From NCBI RefSeq assembly GCF_042932805.1, contig NZ_CP170633.1:4030001-4094000 (forward strand): a stretch of 64,000 bases of DNA, read 5' to 3'. Source of the DNA: Ascidiaceihabitans sp029251465. Lineage in GTDB: Bacteria > Pseudomonadota > Alphaproteobacteria > Rhodobacterales > Rhodobacteraceae. The notes under the pieces were generated by a model. The model did not search any database. It saw only the letters and a list, made by a program, of their open reading frames with translations, and was not told where the DNA came from. A program made the translations under genes and the position numbers. This document shows, piece after piece, positions 8,680-16,714 of this stretch; within the stretch, counting starts at the first letter, position 1; each line of letters starts with the position of its first letter.

Positions 8680-8997
8680 TTACCAATCTCCACAAAAGAA
8701 CGTCGCCAAGGCGTGACTGCCAAATGAAACATGTCCGGCGGCCCAAAGCGTTTCGCGGAACTCGGGATTATGCGACGTCGCAAAGACCCCAAATAGTGCG
8801 CGTGTAGGTCCAATTGGATCACCGCCCGCCGCTATGATCGTGTCTGTCGGATCACGCCAGGGACTGGCCAAAACGATGATTGGAACGCCAAGCCGTGGTG
8901 CTGTGGCACCTTGCACCATCATGGGCATTGCGAGCATCGTGATGCTCACGCACACTAGGAATCCGATTTGTAATTGTGTCACGAGTCGATTTTTCAT
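8680..8997 (-). CDS. Small exported protein coupled to the chemoreceptor gene
   Basis: A 105-residue protein of unknown function. Its N-terminus (MKNRLVTQLQIGFLVCVSITMLAM followed by MPMMVQGATA) looks like a signal peptide or anchor, and the rest is short and probably periplasmic. Its stop codon abuts the start codon of the chemoreceptor gene, so the two products are likely made together; it might be a sensory partner or ligand-binding subunit of that receptor. No ribosome site is obvious at the ATG, so a slightly different start is possible. Confidence 0.6.
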   Translation of the reverse strand: MKNRLVTQLQIGFLVCVSITMLAMPMMVQGATAPRLGVPIIVLASPWRDPTDTIIAAGGDPIGPTRALFGVFATSHNPEFRETLWAAGHVSFGSHALATFFCGDW

Positions 8998-9111
8998 GGG
9001 GCTGTTTTAATAGCCAATCCCTTGCCAATCCGTGAATTTGAAACCGAAAAGTTTCGACAAAATTGCAAAGGTGCGGTTTCGCGGAAAATACTCGACAGAT
9101 TCAGCCGCGCT

Positions 9112-9966
9112 TTAGTACATCTTCATGTCCAGCAGAACGATTTCTGAATACAGATGATCCACGTCGACAGGCGCCATCGCGCCCTTGGTATAGAATCTTG
9201 GAACCGCAAAAGGTGCAATCGCATCGGCGGTCACCTCATTTGCAACGAACCGGCTGTCCACGGACAAAACGGCGTTTTCCCGAGGCAAGATGCTGTCAGC
9301 GATTGCGCGGGCGTGGCGCGCAAAGGTTTTGGAGTCGCTTAAGTACAACGTTTCATACGTCACATATGCATCGTGTTTTTGTTTGATCATCAGCAGGATC
9401 AAACATGGCCCATCTGGCGTTTGGACAAGCCGGGGGTGCAGATTTAAACCTGCATGATCGGTCAGAATTTGACGGTCCTTGACAGAGATTTCTGCATCTT
9501 GTGCCAAAGGGTCATCGATGACAGATAACCCGCCTGTAATGCCGCGTGTGCGCCAGATATGTCGCTGTGTATCCAGCGGTACTAACCCGGCGCGTTCGAC
9601 AACTGGAACCGCACCTTTGGCGGATGAATAGTTGGTCACAGTCACGCTTGGGTCCGCCATGATCAGCGACAGCATTTGACCGCCCAAGCCCATCCCGCGA
9701 TGGGATTTCAGCACATACCAAGAGGTCATGTTCATCGTGCGTCGAGGCCCTGCATCCGTCATCCGAACTGCGCTGACCAATCCGAGCACGCCAACCAAAA
9801 CACCAGCGTCACGTGCCGCTACTGCATAGGGTGCGTCCTCGCCCCAGCGCCCATCCAGCAAACGTCGCCAACCGTCGATGTCCCACTTTGCCTTTGGAAA
9901 AGCGGCACACATAAATTGCGCAATTTCTTCGCGGTCTTCGGGTGGTGCGTAGGCGATCTGAACCAT
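9112..9966 (-). CDS. GNAT family N-acetyltransferase
   Basis: A 284-residue protein whose N-terminal half is a GNAT acyltransferase. The acetyl-CoA loop SHRGMGLGGQML lies near residue 90, preceded by the beta strand TMNMTSWYVL. The C-terminal half is less conserved and may add substrate contacts. The substrate is unknown. It follows the polysaccharide deacetylase gene after nine bases and is the last gene of the long operon that starts at ffh. Such a pair could modify a surface glycan, but this rests on proximity only. Confidence 0.8.
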   Translation of the reverse strand: MVQIAYAPPEDREEIAQFMCAAFPKAKWDIDGWRRLLDGRWGEDAPYAVAARDAGVLVGVLGLVSAVRMTDAGPRRTMNMTSWYVLKSHRGMGLGGQMLSLIMADPSVTVTNYSSAKGAVPVVERAGLVPLDTQRHIWRTRGITGGLSVIDDPLAQDAEISVKDRQILTDHAGLNLHPRLVQTPDGPCLILLMIKQKHDAYVTYETLYLSDSKTFARHARAIADSILPRENAVLSVDSRFVANEVTADAIAPFAVPRFYTKGAMAPVDVDHLYSEIVLLDMKMY

Positions 9967-9975
9967 GCCCGCAGC

Positions 9976-10725
9976 CTACGGCGTTTCGATCACGGACGAC
10001 AGGCATATCCACTCAAAGCCTTGCAAACGATCTAGCAAAGCATCGATGAAATCCCATGTGGCAGCGTCGGTTTGCAAGTGATGGGTCAGGAACCCGGTTG
10101 GCTCATTTGCCTGTCCCAAACGGCGGGCACAAAGATGTTCGACGACTTGGGCCAACGTCTTTTCCGTGCCACGAAACTCGGCTCCGTTCTTCCATCGGAC
10201 AGGATCAACATGTGCGTTGATCTGCTGCAAACCTGCGACGTCGGCAGCCGATGCGCCACCATCAAACGCCGACAGCATTCGAAAGCCAAGTGCGGGCAAA
10301 TGCGGCAATGTTTTTTGCGCTACGCGGTTCCATGGCGGGACTAGCACGGGCAGTAAATTGGGCAACTCGGCCATTGCCAGTTTCTGCCAGCCCGCGCGCA
10401 AATCCGCAATTTGCAGGGTGACATCACGCAGATCGCCAATCTCGGATGCACGGGTGCCTTTGGGTTCGTGATTAACATGCGCGAACCCGTGCTGCAGGGC
10501 GTAAACGAGGGGCGATGCACTTAGTCGCGACGCCAGCGCGGGGTTGATTCCAACCGGAATAACGGCCAGATGCAAAGGTGCTGCATAGCGTTCGGCAAGG
10601 CCAATCAACCGGTCCAAGTCATCCGTCGGGGCCTGTGTGTCATCATCGCGCCACCAAAACGTCGGGCTACATCCCGCGTCTTTCCATAGCTGTAATTCTG
10701 CATCCAGATCGACCCAAGTCGCCAT
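9976..10725 (-). CDS. Polysaccharide deacetylase family protein
   Basis: A 249-residue protein resembling NodB-type deacetylases. WWRDDDTQ near residue 24 supplies the catalytic Asp region, GFAHVNHEPKG near 90 resembles the metal-binding His motif, and VPPWNR near 140 matches the family's third motif. No signal peptide is seen, so a cytoplasmic location is likely. It lies three bases after trmD and nine before the GNAT gene, both on the same strand. The substrate is unknown. Confidence 0.78.
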   Translation of the reverse strand: MATWVDLDAELQLWKDAGCSPTFWWRDDDTQAPTDDLDRLIGLAERYAAPLHLAVIPVGINPALASRLSASPLVYALQHGFAHVNHEPKGTRASEIGDLRDVTLQIADLRAGWQKLAMAELPNLLPVLVPPWNRVAQKTLPHLPALGFRMLSAFDGGASAADVAGLQQINAHVDPVRWKNGAEFRGTEKTLAQVVEHLCARRLGQANEPTGFLTHHLQTDAATWDFIDALLDRLQGFEWICLSSVIETP

Positions 10726-10728
10726 GGA

Positions 10729-11538
10729 TCAAGTCCGCTTTTTCTTGGGAGCGATCGGCGTGTGCTGTGCCCATAAATCCGGGCGGCGGGCTTGGGTCAG
10801 CGCTTCTGACATCTCGCGCCGCCACTCAGCGATTTTCGCATGATTGCCCGACATCAAAACGTCTGGGATTGCGCGCCCGTTCCAGTCCGCAGGTTTGGTG
10901 AATTGCGGGTGTTCCAGCATCCCGTTTGAGTGGCTTTCCTCAACCGCGCTGTCGGCATTTCCCAGCACACCGGGCAGTAGGCGAACGGTGGCGTCGATCA
11001 TCGCCTGCGCGGCCAATTCGCCCCCCGTCATGACAAAATCACCCAGCGATACTTCTTGGACGTTATAGTGTTCCAGCACACGTTCATCGACACCTTCAAA
11101 GCGCCCACACAGGATCGTGACGCCATCGCAACGCGCCCACGTGCGAGCCATATTCTGATCAAAGCGCTGCCCGCGCGGCGACATGTAAACGATTGGGGAT
11201 TGGCCCTTTTGACGTGCAATCGCGGCCTCGATTGCGGGGCCAACAACGTCAGCGCGCAACACCATGCCCGCGCCACCGCCTGCTGGGGTGTCATCAACGT
11301 TGCGGTGTTTGGTTAGCCCGTAATCGCGAATATTATGAGTGTGCAATTGCCATTTGCCGTCTTGCAACGCGCGTCCGGTCAGGCTGGTGCCAAGGACGCC
11401 GGGAAAGGCATCTGGAAACAAGGTTAACACGCGCGCTTGCCACACGCCTGCCAGTTCCGGTGTGGTCTCCATCAAGCTGCGAGGTTGCACGCTGGCGCTG
11501 ATCGATTTGCGCCCAAATGACTTTGGTGTTTTGCTCAT
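10729..11538 (-). CDS. trmD: tRNA (guanine-N1)-methyltransferase
   Basis: Methylates G37 next to the anticodon with S-adenosylmethionine, preventing +1 frameshifts. The SPOUT-fold signatures are present: RVLTLFPDAFPG, DDTPAGGGAGMVL, LCGRFEGVDERV, SLGDFVMTGGELAA and the C-terminal ESHSNGMLEHPQFTKP. It has an N-terminal extension of about 33 residues before the usual start; this start overlaps the preceding stop as ATGA, so I keep it. It is part of the ffh-rpsP-rimM-trmD operon. Confidence 0.97.
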   Translation of the reverse strand: MSKTPKSFGRKSISASVQPRSLMETTPELAGVWQARVLTLFPDAFPGVLGTSLTGRALQDGKWQLHTHNIRDYGLTKHRNVDDTPAGGGAGMVLRADVVGPAIEAAIARQKGQSPIVYMSPRGQRFDQNMARTWARCDGVTILCGRFEGVDERVLEHYNVQEVSLGDFVMTGGELAAQAMIDATVRLLPGVLGNADSAVEESHSNGMLEHPQFTKPADWNGRAIPDVLMSGNHAKIAEWRREMSEALTQARRPDLWAQHTPIAPKKKRT

Positions 11539-12323
11539 TTTTGCGCCCCTTGTGCCAAGATTTCCTGCTTGGCGGCCTTGCGTGTATCGCTGTCTGCGTA
11601 TGCACGGTTTGCCTCTAGCAGCGCAAGCAGCACTGCGTCACTATCGGGCGTGCTCACCTTGGACTGCGGAACGATCTGAGCACGCAGATCATCTGGCACA
11701 TCGCATAGATCCAACAACGGATCAGTTGGTCCCAGCCTAAGGTCAACGCAGTCTTCCAGCGGTGCATAATGCACCGGACAAGGAACCGCATCTTTGGTCT
11801 GCGCGATGATCTGATCAAAGTCCGCCGCCGCAGAATATTTCGTTTCAAACTGATCGAAATCCAGGGTCATGGAGGAAGATCTCACGTGCTCCCAATAGGC
11901 GCTTTTTAACCAGGCATCCGGCCTACAGGTCGAAAAATAGATGACGTGTTCGGTCTTTGGAAACAGCTCGGTGGTCTTGCGCGATATTGCGTCCATCAGG
12001 ATTGGTGTCGCGGAATAATCCATCAGATCACCACGCCCCGGCATCTGGCCTGACAGGTCTTCGGCCGAGATCACCAAACACCGGTGCGGCATCGGCGGCA
12101 TGCGGTCCAATAGCACGTCAAACCGGTGCTTGACCTTGGCTAATGTCAACGCGTCGCGCCGGGTCGAATAGCCGCGCGTGGCATGCAACAATTTGGTCAT
12201 CTGCCCCTTGAGACGCATGGCCACCGCGGGCATCAACAGCTTGCGATTGGCACGCAATGTTTGCTGAACAGAAGTCGTGCCAGCCTTGTGAAATCCAGCA
12301 TGGATCACGACACGTTTGGGCAT
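11535..12323 (-). CDS. Sulfotransferase-like protein between rimM and trmD
   Basis: A 262-residue protein starting VVIHAGFHKAGTTSVQQTL, the phosphosulfate loop (GxxKxGTTS) of PAPS-dependent sulfotransferases. VIYFSTCRPDAWLKSAYWEH around residue 125 corresponds to the second cofactor-binding region (R and S contacts). The acceptor is unknown. It starts two bases after rimM and overlaps trmD by four, so it is embedded in the operon and translationally coupled to trmD. It is the second sulfotransferase-like gene in this window. Confidence 0.75.
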   Translation of the reverse strand: MPKRVVIHAGFHKAGTTSVQQTLRANRKLLMPAVAMRLKGQMTKLLHATRGYSTRRDALTLAKVKHRFDVLLDRMPPMPHRCLVISAEDLSGQMPGRGDLMDYSATPILMDAISRKTTELFPKTEHVIYFSTCRPDAWLKSAYWEHVRSSSMTLDFDQFETKYSAAADFDQIIAQTKDAVPCPVHYAPLEDCVDLRLGPTDPLLDLCDVPDDLRAQIVPQSKVSTPDSDAVLLALLEANRAYADSDTRKAAKQEILAQGAQK

Positions 12324-12325
12324 GC

Positions 12326-12832
12326 CTAGAACACACCTTCGGGCGGGTCCGCGATAATGCGGCCGGTGTCCAGATCAACAGTCGGGATCACGGCGAGGGT
12401 AAAGGGCAACAGAACGGTGGCTGAGCTATCGGGCAGTTGTACTTCTAACAAGTCGGACGCGCCGTGGTTCTGTACCGATTTGACAGTGCCCAATGTCTCG
12501 CCGCCGGTGTCCAGCACCTGTAAACCAGTGAGGTCCGAATGGTAGTATTCGTCGTCAGGCAGGCTCGGCAATTGGTCACGACGGGCGTACAGTTGCACGC
12601 CTTTTAGCGCATCAGCCTGCTCTTTGGTCGTGACCTCGGCGATGCGTACCGCGTACCCGTTTTTGATCTGCCGGATGATGGCGAGGGTGAACGCGTCGCT
12701 CCCGTCCTCGCGGGTCAGCGGGCTGTAGGTTTCGATGTCTTCGGGGATCGCGCAATAGCTTTTGATGCGCAGTTCGCCGTTAACGCCATAAGAGCCGCCA
12801 ATGCTGCCCACACAGATGAATTCATCGCTCAA
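12326..12832 (-). CDS. rimM: 16S rRNA processing protein RimM
   Basis: Assembly factor for the 30S head that binds S19. The N-terminal domain starts FICVGSIGGSYGVNGELRIKS, and the C-terminal PRC-barrel contains DDEYYHSDLTGLQV and LLPFTLAVIPTVDL. I choose the TTG start because it has AAGGA eight bases upstream, gives the usual (L/M)SDEFICVG beginning, and overlaps the stop of the small upstream ORF as TTGA. An ATG 18 bases upstream lacks a ribosome site, and the longest frame runs back into bluB. Length is then 168 residues, normal for the family. Confidence 0.93.
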   Translation of the reverse strand: MSDEFICVGSIGGSYGVNGELRIKSYCAIPEDIETYSPLTREDGSDAFTLAIIRQIKNGYAVRIAEVTTKEQADALKGVQLYARRDQLPSLPDDEYYHSDLTGLQVLDTGGETLGTVKSVQNHGASDLLEVQLPDSSATVLLPFTLAVIPTVDLDTGRIIADPPEGVF

Positions 12833-12972
12833 TTGTTTGTTCCTTCGCATAGGCCGTTGATGAATTCGCCGCCTCGCGTGTCGCAATTGTCCGAGGCACC
12901 AAACCGTTCGTACAAAATGCCAGCGACAAATGCGATTGCAACAAGGAATATCGTGCGGATCAATCGGAACAT
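12829..12972 (-). CDS. 47-residue single-pass membrane protein between bluB and rimM
   Basis: A short ORF. Its ATG directly follows the bluB stop (TAG-ATG), and its TGA overlaps the TTG start of rimM. The product begins MFRLIRTIFLVAIAFVAGIL, one hydrophobic helix with a positively charged start, followed by YERFGASDNCDTRGG and a tail ending in FINGLCEGTNN with two cysteines in all. The tight joints on both sides and a protein-like membrane segment argue that it is translated. Function unknown; it may be oriented with the cysteines in the periplasm. Confidence 0.7.
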   Translation of the reverse strand: MFRLIRTIFLVAIAFVAGILYERFGASDNCDTRGGEFINGLCEGTNN

Positions 12973-13602
12973 CTAGCGGCTTTCGATATGCAGATCGGGG
13001 CGGCGGTGCTCCCATCCGGCGGTTTCCAGTTCAGGGGTGGTCGAATTGGTTTCTGGCCAGCCGATGCACAGATAGGCGATCAAGGACCAATTGGGCGGGA
13101 CATCCAGATTATCGCACAACCGCGGGGCATCAAGGATCGAAACCCAACCCATGCCCAGCCCGTTCGCGCGGGCGTGCAACCACATCAGATTGATCGCGCC
13201 AACGACTGAATATCGGCGCATTTCGGGCATGGTCGTGGCCCCAAGACCAGAGCCTTGCGTCGTTTCGTCATCGCAGAAAACCGCAATGTGTTCAGGGGCT
13301 TCTTGCATGCCAGACAGTTTGAGGCCTGAATACATCGCGGCCTTTTCACCATCGTAACCTTTGAGGGCTTCGGCGTTGGCTGTTTGATAATTTTCGATTG
13401 CTTTGGCGCGGGCATCGGGGCTGGTCACCCGCACGATGCGCCAAGGTTCTGACAGGCCCACGGATGGGGCCAGCCTGAATGTGTCGAGGCATTGCATCAG
13501 CAACGCCTCGTCCACGGGTTTGGTCGAGAAACGGCGCACATCGCGCCGCCATCGCATCAACTGCGATAGATCGGATCGGAAGCTGTTCGAGAACGCCTCC
13601 AT
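12973..13602 (-). CDS. bluB: 5,6-dimethylbenzimidazole synthase BluB
   Basis: A nitroreductase-fold enzyme of 209 residues that cleaves FMNH2 with oxygen to form the lower ligand of cobalamin. The BluB pattern, as opposed to general nitroreductases, is visible in WRRDVRRFSTKPV, APSVGLSEPWRIVRV, AVFCDDE with GSGLGATTMPEMRRYSVV, and GMGWVSILD followed by IAYLCIGWP. It lies eight bases after rpsP and is followed directly by the 47-residue ORF. Its place inside the ribosomal-protein/tRNA-modification operon is unusual; the other cobalamin genes in the window are 16 kb away. Confidence 0.9.
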   Translation of the reverse strand: MEAFSNSFRSDLSQLMRWRRDVRRFSTKPVDEALLMQCLDTFRLAPSVGLSEPWRIVRVTSPDARAKAIENYQTANAEALKGYDGEKAAMYSGLKLSGMQEAPEHIAVFCDDETTQGSGLGATTMPEMRRYSVVGAINLMWLHARANGLGMGWVSILDAPRLCDNLDVPPNWSLIAYLCIGWPETNSTTPELETAGWEHRRPDLHIESR

Positions 13603-13610
13603 CCCCCAAT

Positions 13611-14021
13611 TTACTCGGCTGCTGCGTCTTCAGCAGGGGCTTCGGCAGGTGCCTCAACCGGAGCTGCTGCGGCTTCGGCTGCTGCTGCGGCCTTGGCGGC
13701 TTTCTCTTCGACGCGCTCTTGAGCTTTCTTGTGCGGTGTACCCTTTTTCGGGTTGTTACGCTCAGCTTTTTCACGAACGCCAGCAGCTTCGAGCATGCGT
13801 GCGATACGGTCTGTTGGCTGTGCCCCTTGACCCAACCAGTACTGAACGCGCTCCATGTTCATTTGCACGCGCTCTTCGCTGTCTTTGGCCAACAACGGGT
13901 TGTATGTGCCCAATTTTTCAATAAAGCGACCATCGCGTGGCATGCGGCTGTCGGCAGCCACGATGCGGTAAAATGGACGTTTCTTGGAGCCACCACGGGC
14001 GAGACGGATTTTCATAGCCAT
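13611..14021 (-). CDS. rpsP: 30S ribosomal protein S16
   Basis: The first 80 residues are canonical S16 (MAMKIRLARGGSKKRPFYRIV, DGRFIEKLGTYNPL, RVQYWLGQGAQPTDRIARML). They are followed by an Ala/Glu/Pro-rich tail of about 50 residues, an extension common in alphaproteobacteria and probably disordered. It is cotranscribed after chorismate mutase (20-base gap) and before bluB. Confidence 0.97.
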   Translation of the reverse strand: MAMKIRLARGGSKKRPFYRIVAADSRMPRDGRFIEKLGTYNPLLAKDSEERVQMNMERVQYWLGQGAQPTDRIARMLEAAGVREKAERNNPKKGTPHKKAQERVEEKAAKAAAAAEAAAAPVEAPAEAPAEDAAAE

Positions 14022-14041
14022 GAGATTGTATTCCTTCGGTT

Positions 14042-14338
14042 TTATTCTTGGTGTTTTTTGTGATGCTGAATGACTTCAGCGATGATGAAGTTGAGTAACT
14101 TCTTGGCAAAATCAGGATCGAGATCGGCCCTGCTTGCCAAATCTTCTAGACGTGCGATCTGGGTGGCCTCGCGGGCCGGATCGGACGGGGGAAGGTCGTG
14201 TTCAGCCTTGAGTTTCCCCACAGCTTGCGTGTGTTTGAACCGCTCACCGAGCGTGTAAATCAGGATAGCATCAAGGCGATCGATGCTTTCGCGGTGCCCT
14301 TTCAGGACCTCAGCGGCGCGGGTGACTGTGTCAGTCAT
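14042..14338 (-). CDS. Chorismate mutase (AroQ class)
   Basis: A 98-residue all-helical chorismate mutase that converts chorismate to prephenate for Phe/Tyr synthesis. Family residues are visible: HRESIDRLDAILIYTLGERF (the R..ID.LD motif), VGKLKAEHDLPPSDPARE, and a C-terminal FIIAEVIQHHKKHQE helix. It sits between ffh and rpsP, as in several other Rhodobacteraceae. It stands alone rather than fused to prephenate dehydratase. Confidence 0.92.
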   Translation of the reverse strand: MTDTVTRAAEVLKGHRESIDRLDAILIYTLGERFKHTQAVGKLKAEHDLPPSDPAREATQIARLEDLASRADLDPDFAKKLLNFIIAEVIQHHKKHQE

Positions 14339-14388
14339 GCTGCGATCCCTTTTGATGCGGTATGAGTATTTTTAATCAGAACAAACAC

Positions 14389-15873
14389 TTATTTCTTCTT
14401 TCCAAAACCGGACAGACCAGAGGGCAGGCCCATGCCGCCGCCCATGCCGGGCAGTTTGCCGCCCATTTGTTTGGCTGCGGCCTCGAGCGCTGCAGGATCC
14501 ATTTGTGACGGATCCATGCCGCCTTTGCCCATCATGCCCTTCATCGCTTGTTTGAGCATGCCGCCCTTGCCCATTTTGCCCATCTTTTTCATCATGTCGG
14601 ACATCTGGCGCTGCATTTTCATCAGCTTGTTCAGGTCGGACACTTCCATGCCTGCACCTTTGGCGATCCGCTTTTTGCGTGATGCTTGCAGCAGTTGTGG
14701 ATTGGCGCGTTCGCGTTTGGTCATCGACTGGATCAGCGCGATTTGCTGTTTCAGGACTTTGTCGTCAAAACCTGCGGCCTCGACCTGTTTGGCCATTTTG
14801 CCCATGCCGGGCATCATGCCCATCATGCCTTGCATGCCGCCCATTTTAAGCATCTGCTCGAGCTGCATTTTCAGGTCGTTCATGTTGAACTGACCTTTGG
14901 CCATGCGCTTCATCATGCGCTCGGCTTGTTCGGCCTCGATGGTTTCTTGGGCTTTTTCAACAAGGCTGACGATGTCGCCCATGCCAAGAATGCGGCCGGC
15001 GATGCGTTCTGGTTCGAACGTCTCGATTGCGTCGAGCTTTTCGCCAAGGCCAACGAATTTGATCGGCTTGCCGGTGACCGCGCGCATGGACAGTGCCGCA
15101 CCACCGCGACCGTCGCCGTCCATTCGGGTCAGGACCACGCCGGTAATGCCGATGCGTTCGTCGAAATTTTCTGCGGTGTGAACTGCGTCTTGGCCGGTCA
15201 GGCCGTCGACAACCAATAGCGTTTCGCGCGGGTCGGCGACGTCGCGTACGGCTTTGACCTGTTCCATCAGCTCTTCGTCGATGGACAGGCGACCGGCTGT
15301 GTCCAGCATGTAGACGTCGTAGCCGCCCATCGCTGCTTGGGTTTTTGCACGTTTGGCAATCGAAACCGGTTGTTCGCCAGCAACGATCGGCAGCGTGTCG
15401 ACGCCGATCTGTTTGCCCAAAATCGCCAGCTGCTCCATCGCGGCCGGACGGTTCACATCCAGCGAAGCCATCAAGACCTTTTTGCCCTCGCGTTCTTTTA
15501 AACGCTTGGCCAGTTTCGCAGTCGTCGTGGTTTTACCGCCGCCTTGCAAGCCGACCATCAGGATCGGGGCAGGGGGGCTGTCGATTTTCAGATGGCCCGG
15601 TTCGCCTTCACCGCGCAGCGTGTCGATCAGTGCGTCGTGCACGATCTTGACGACCTGTTGGCCCGGTGTGACGGATTTGGTGACCGACTGACCGGTGGCT
15701 TTGTCCTGAACCGCCTTAACGAAATCGCGCGCAACGGGCAGCGAAACGTCGGCTTCTAGCAGGGCAACGCGCACTTCGCGCAGGGCGGTTTTGACGTCGT
15801 CCTCGGACAACGCGCCTTGTTTTGTGAGCCGGTCAAAGACGCCTGAGAGGCGTTCGGATAGGTTTTCAAACAT
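14389..15873 (-). CDS. ffh: Signal recognition particle protein Ffh
   Basis: A 494-residue SRP GTPase that binds 4.5S RNA and the signal sequences of nascent membrane proteins. The N domain (1-85) is followed by the G domain with GLQGGGKTTTTAKLA, DTAGR and TRMDGDGRGG. The Met-rich M domain (300-460) contains repeated GMMG and KMGKMGK stretches and a glycine-rich tail. It is the first gene of the long leftward operon. I found no 4.5S RNA gene nearby. Confidence 0.97.
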   Translation of the reverse strand: MFENLSERLSGVFDRLTKQGALSEDDVKTALREVRVALLEADVSLPVARDFVKAVQDKATGQSVTKSVTPGQQVVKIVHDALIDTLRGEGEPGHLKIDSPPAPILMVGLQGGGKTTTTAKLAKRLKEREGKKVLMASLDVNRPAAMEQLAILGKQIGVDTLPIVAGEQPVSIAKRAKTQAAMGGYDVYMLDTAGRLSIDEELMEQVKAVRDVADPRETLLVVDGLTGQDAVHTAENFDERIGITGVVLTRMDGDGRGGAALSMRAVTGKPIKFVGLGEKLDAIETFEPERIAGRILGMGDIVSLVEKAQETIEAEQAERMMKRMAKGQFNMNDLKMQLEQMLKMGGMQGMMGMMPGMGKMAKQVEAAGFDDKVLKQQIALIQSMTKRERANPQLLQASRKKRIAKGAGMEVSDLNKLMKMQRQMSDMMKKMGKMGKGGMLKQAMKGMMGKGGMDPSQMDPAALEAAAKQMGGKLPGMGGGMGLPSGLSGFGKKK

Positions 15874-15975
15874 GCCAAGGCCTTTCGGAGCCGGTTAATC
15901 TTTGCCCCAAAATAGGAAGGGGCGGTTCAGTTCGCAAATGCTGGCACCCGAATGGCGCAACAAAATACAGTTTTA

Positions 15976-16005
15976 CCCCCACGGGCGAAACTCGCTGGTG
16001 GGGGT
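15976..16005. repeat. Inverted repeat upstream of ffh
   Basis: CCCCCAC at one end pairs with GTGGGGG at the other, with an inner GCGA/TCGC stem. It lies between the small membrane protein gene and ffh, both leftward. Neither strand has a good T run after it, so it could be a weak terminator, an operator or a leader hairpin of ffh. Confidence 0.35.
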
Positions 16006-16062
16006 CGATCCTTGGACAGCCAAGGACCGGAAGGTTTGATGCTTCCGGATGTTGGTGGGGAT

Positions 16063-16593
16063 TTAGGCGTCTGGGCGCGCAGAGTCAACAGGTGTGCGCA
16101 GGTGCCCGTCGCGCCGGGCCGCAGTCAGCCATTCATTTACACCATCCACGATCTGACCGGGGCCATGACCGCTTTGATGTGTGGCGGTCATCTTGTGTTT
16201 GCCGGCACTCATCCCACCGTTCAGCACAAAGATCGGGCAATGGGTCTGGGAGCCGTCATCATCATCGTAATTGGTGTCGAGTTCCGCGTGGCTAAGGTCG
16301 TGCAGGTCGTGCGTAACATTGGTGTAGCCAAGCAGGGTGCGTTTGCGGACCGTCATGGTGTTTTGGGTGGTGTTCAGGATGATCTGCACGCGTTGGGCAA
16401 TGAAATACAGGAATAGTGGAAAGATCAGAGCGCTGACGCTGAGGACCACGCCGCCGCCGATGATCGATCCTGTGGTCAAGGCGATGATGCCGACCGTCAC
16501 GGCGATCAAGGCCATGATGCTGATCAGCAGTGCAAACAGCCAAGGCGTGTTTTCGACAATCAAAAGGGTCGGGGTGGTGCGGGTGACTTTCAT
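16063..16593 (-). CDS. Small membrane protein of unknown function
   Basis: A 176-residue protein not recognised as a named family. Two hydrophobic segments (about residues 18-42 and 45-68) are followed by a cytoplasmic-looking part that includes QIILNTTQNTMTVRKRTLLG. That stretch is reminiscent of proteins with a PH-like fold after two membrane helices, but the match is loose. It is divergent from the LysR regulator gene across 121 bases and ends 189 bases before ffh. Confidence 0.6.
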   Translation of the reverse strand: MKVTRTTPTLLIVENTPWLFALLISIMALIAVTVGIIALTTGSIIGGGVVLSVSALIFPLFLYFIAQRVQIILNTTQNTMTVRKRTLLGYTNVTHDLHDLSHAELDTNYDDDDGSQTHCPIFVLNGGMSAGKHKMTATHQSGHGPGQIVDGVNEWLTAARRDGHLRTPVDSARPDA

Positions 16594-16714
16594 GCCTGAT
16601 GTTTATTTGCTGGGCAATCGGCTTGTCAAAGGGCGCGACATATCTACCTTGCATTTTTGAACGATCGCAATCAAAGTTGCGGGCATATGTTCAATTTCGC
16701 ACATGAGGGGTCGA

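Noticed and set aside
9012..9028. Sigma-54-like -24/-12 sequence before the small exported protein gene
   Set aside because: GG-N10-GC spacing fits, but two consensus positions differ and the predicted transcript would start only about four bases before the ATG. No enhancer-binding protein gene is nearby.
15874..16062. 4.5S RNA gene next to ffh
   Set aside because: The region has one inverted repeat but no GGAA-tetraloop SRP core.
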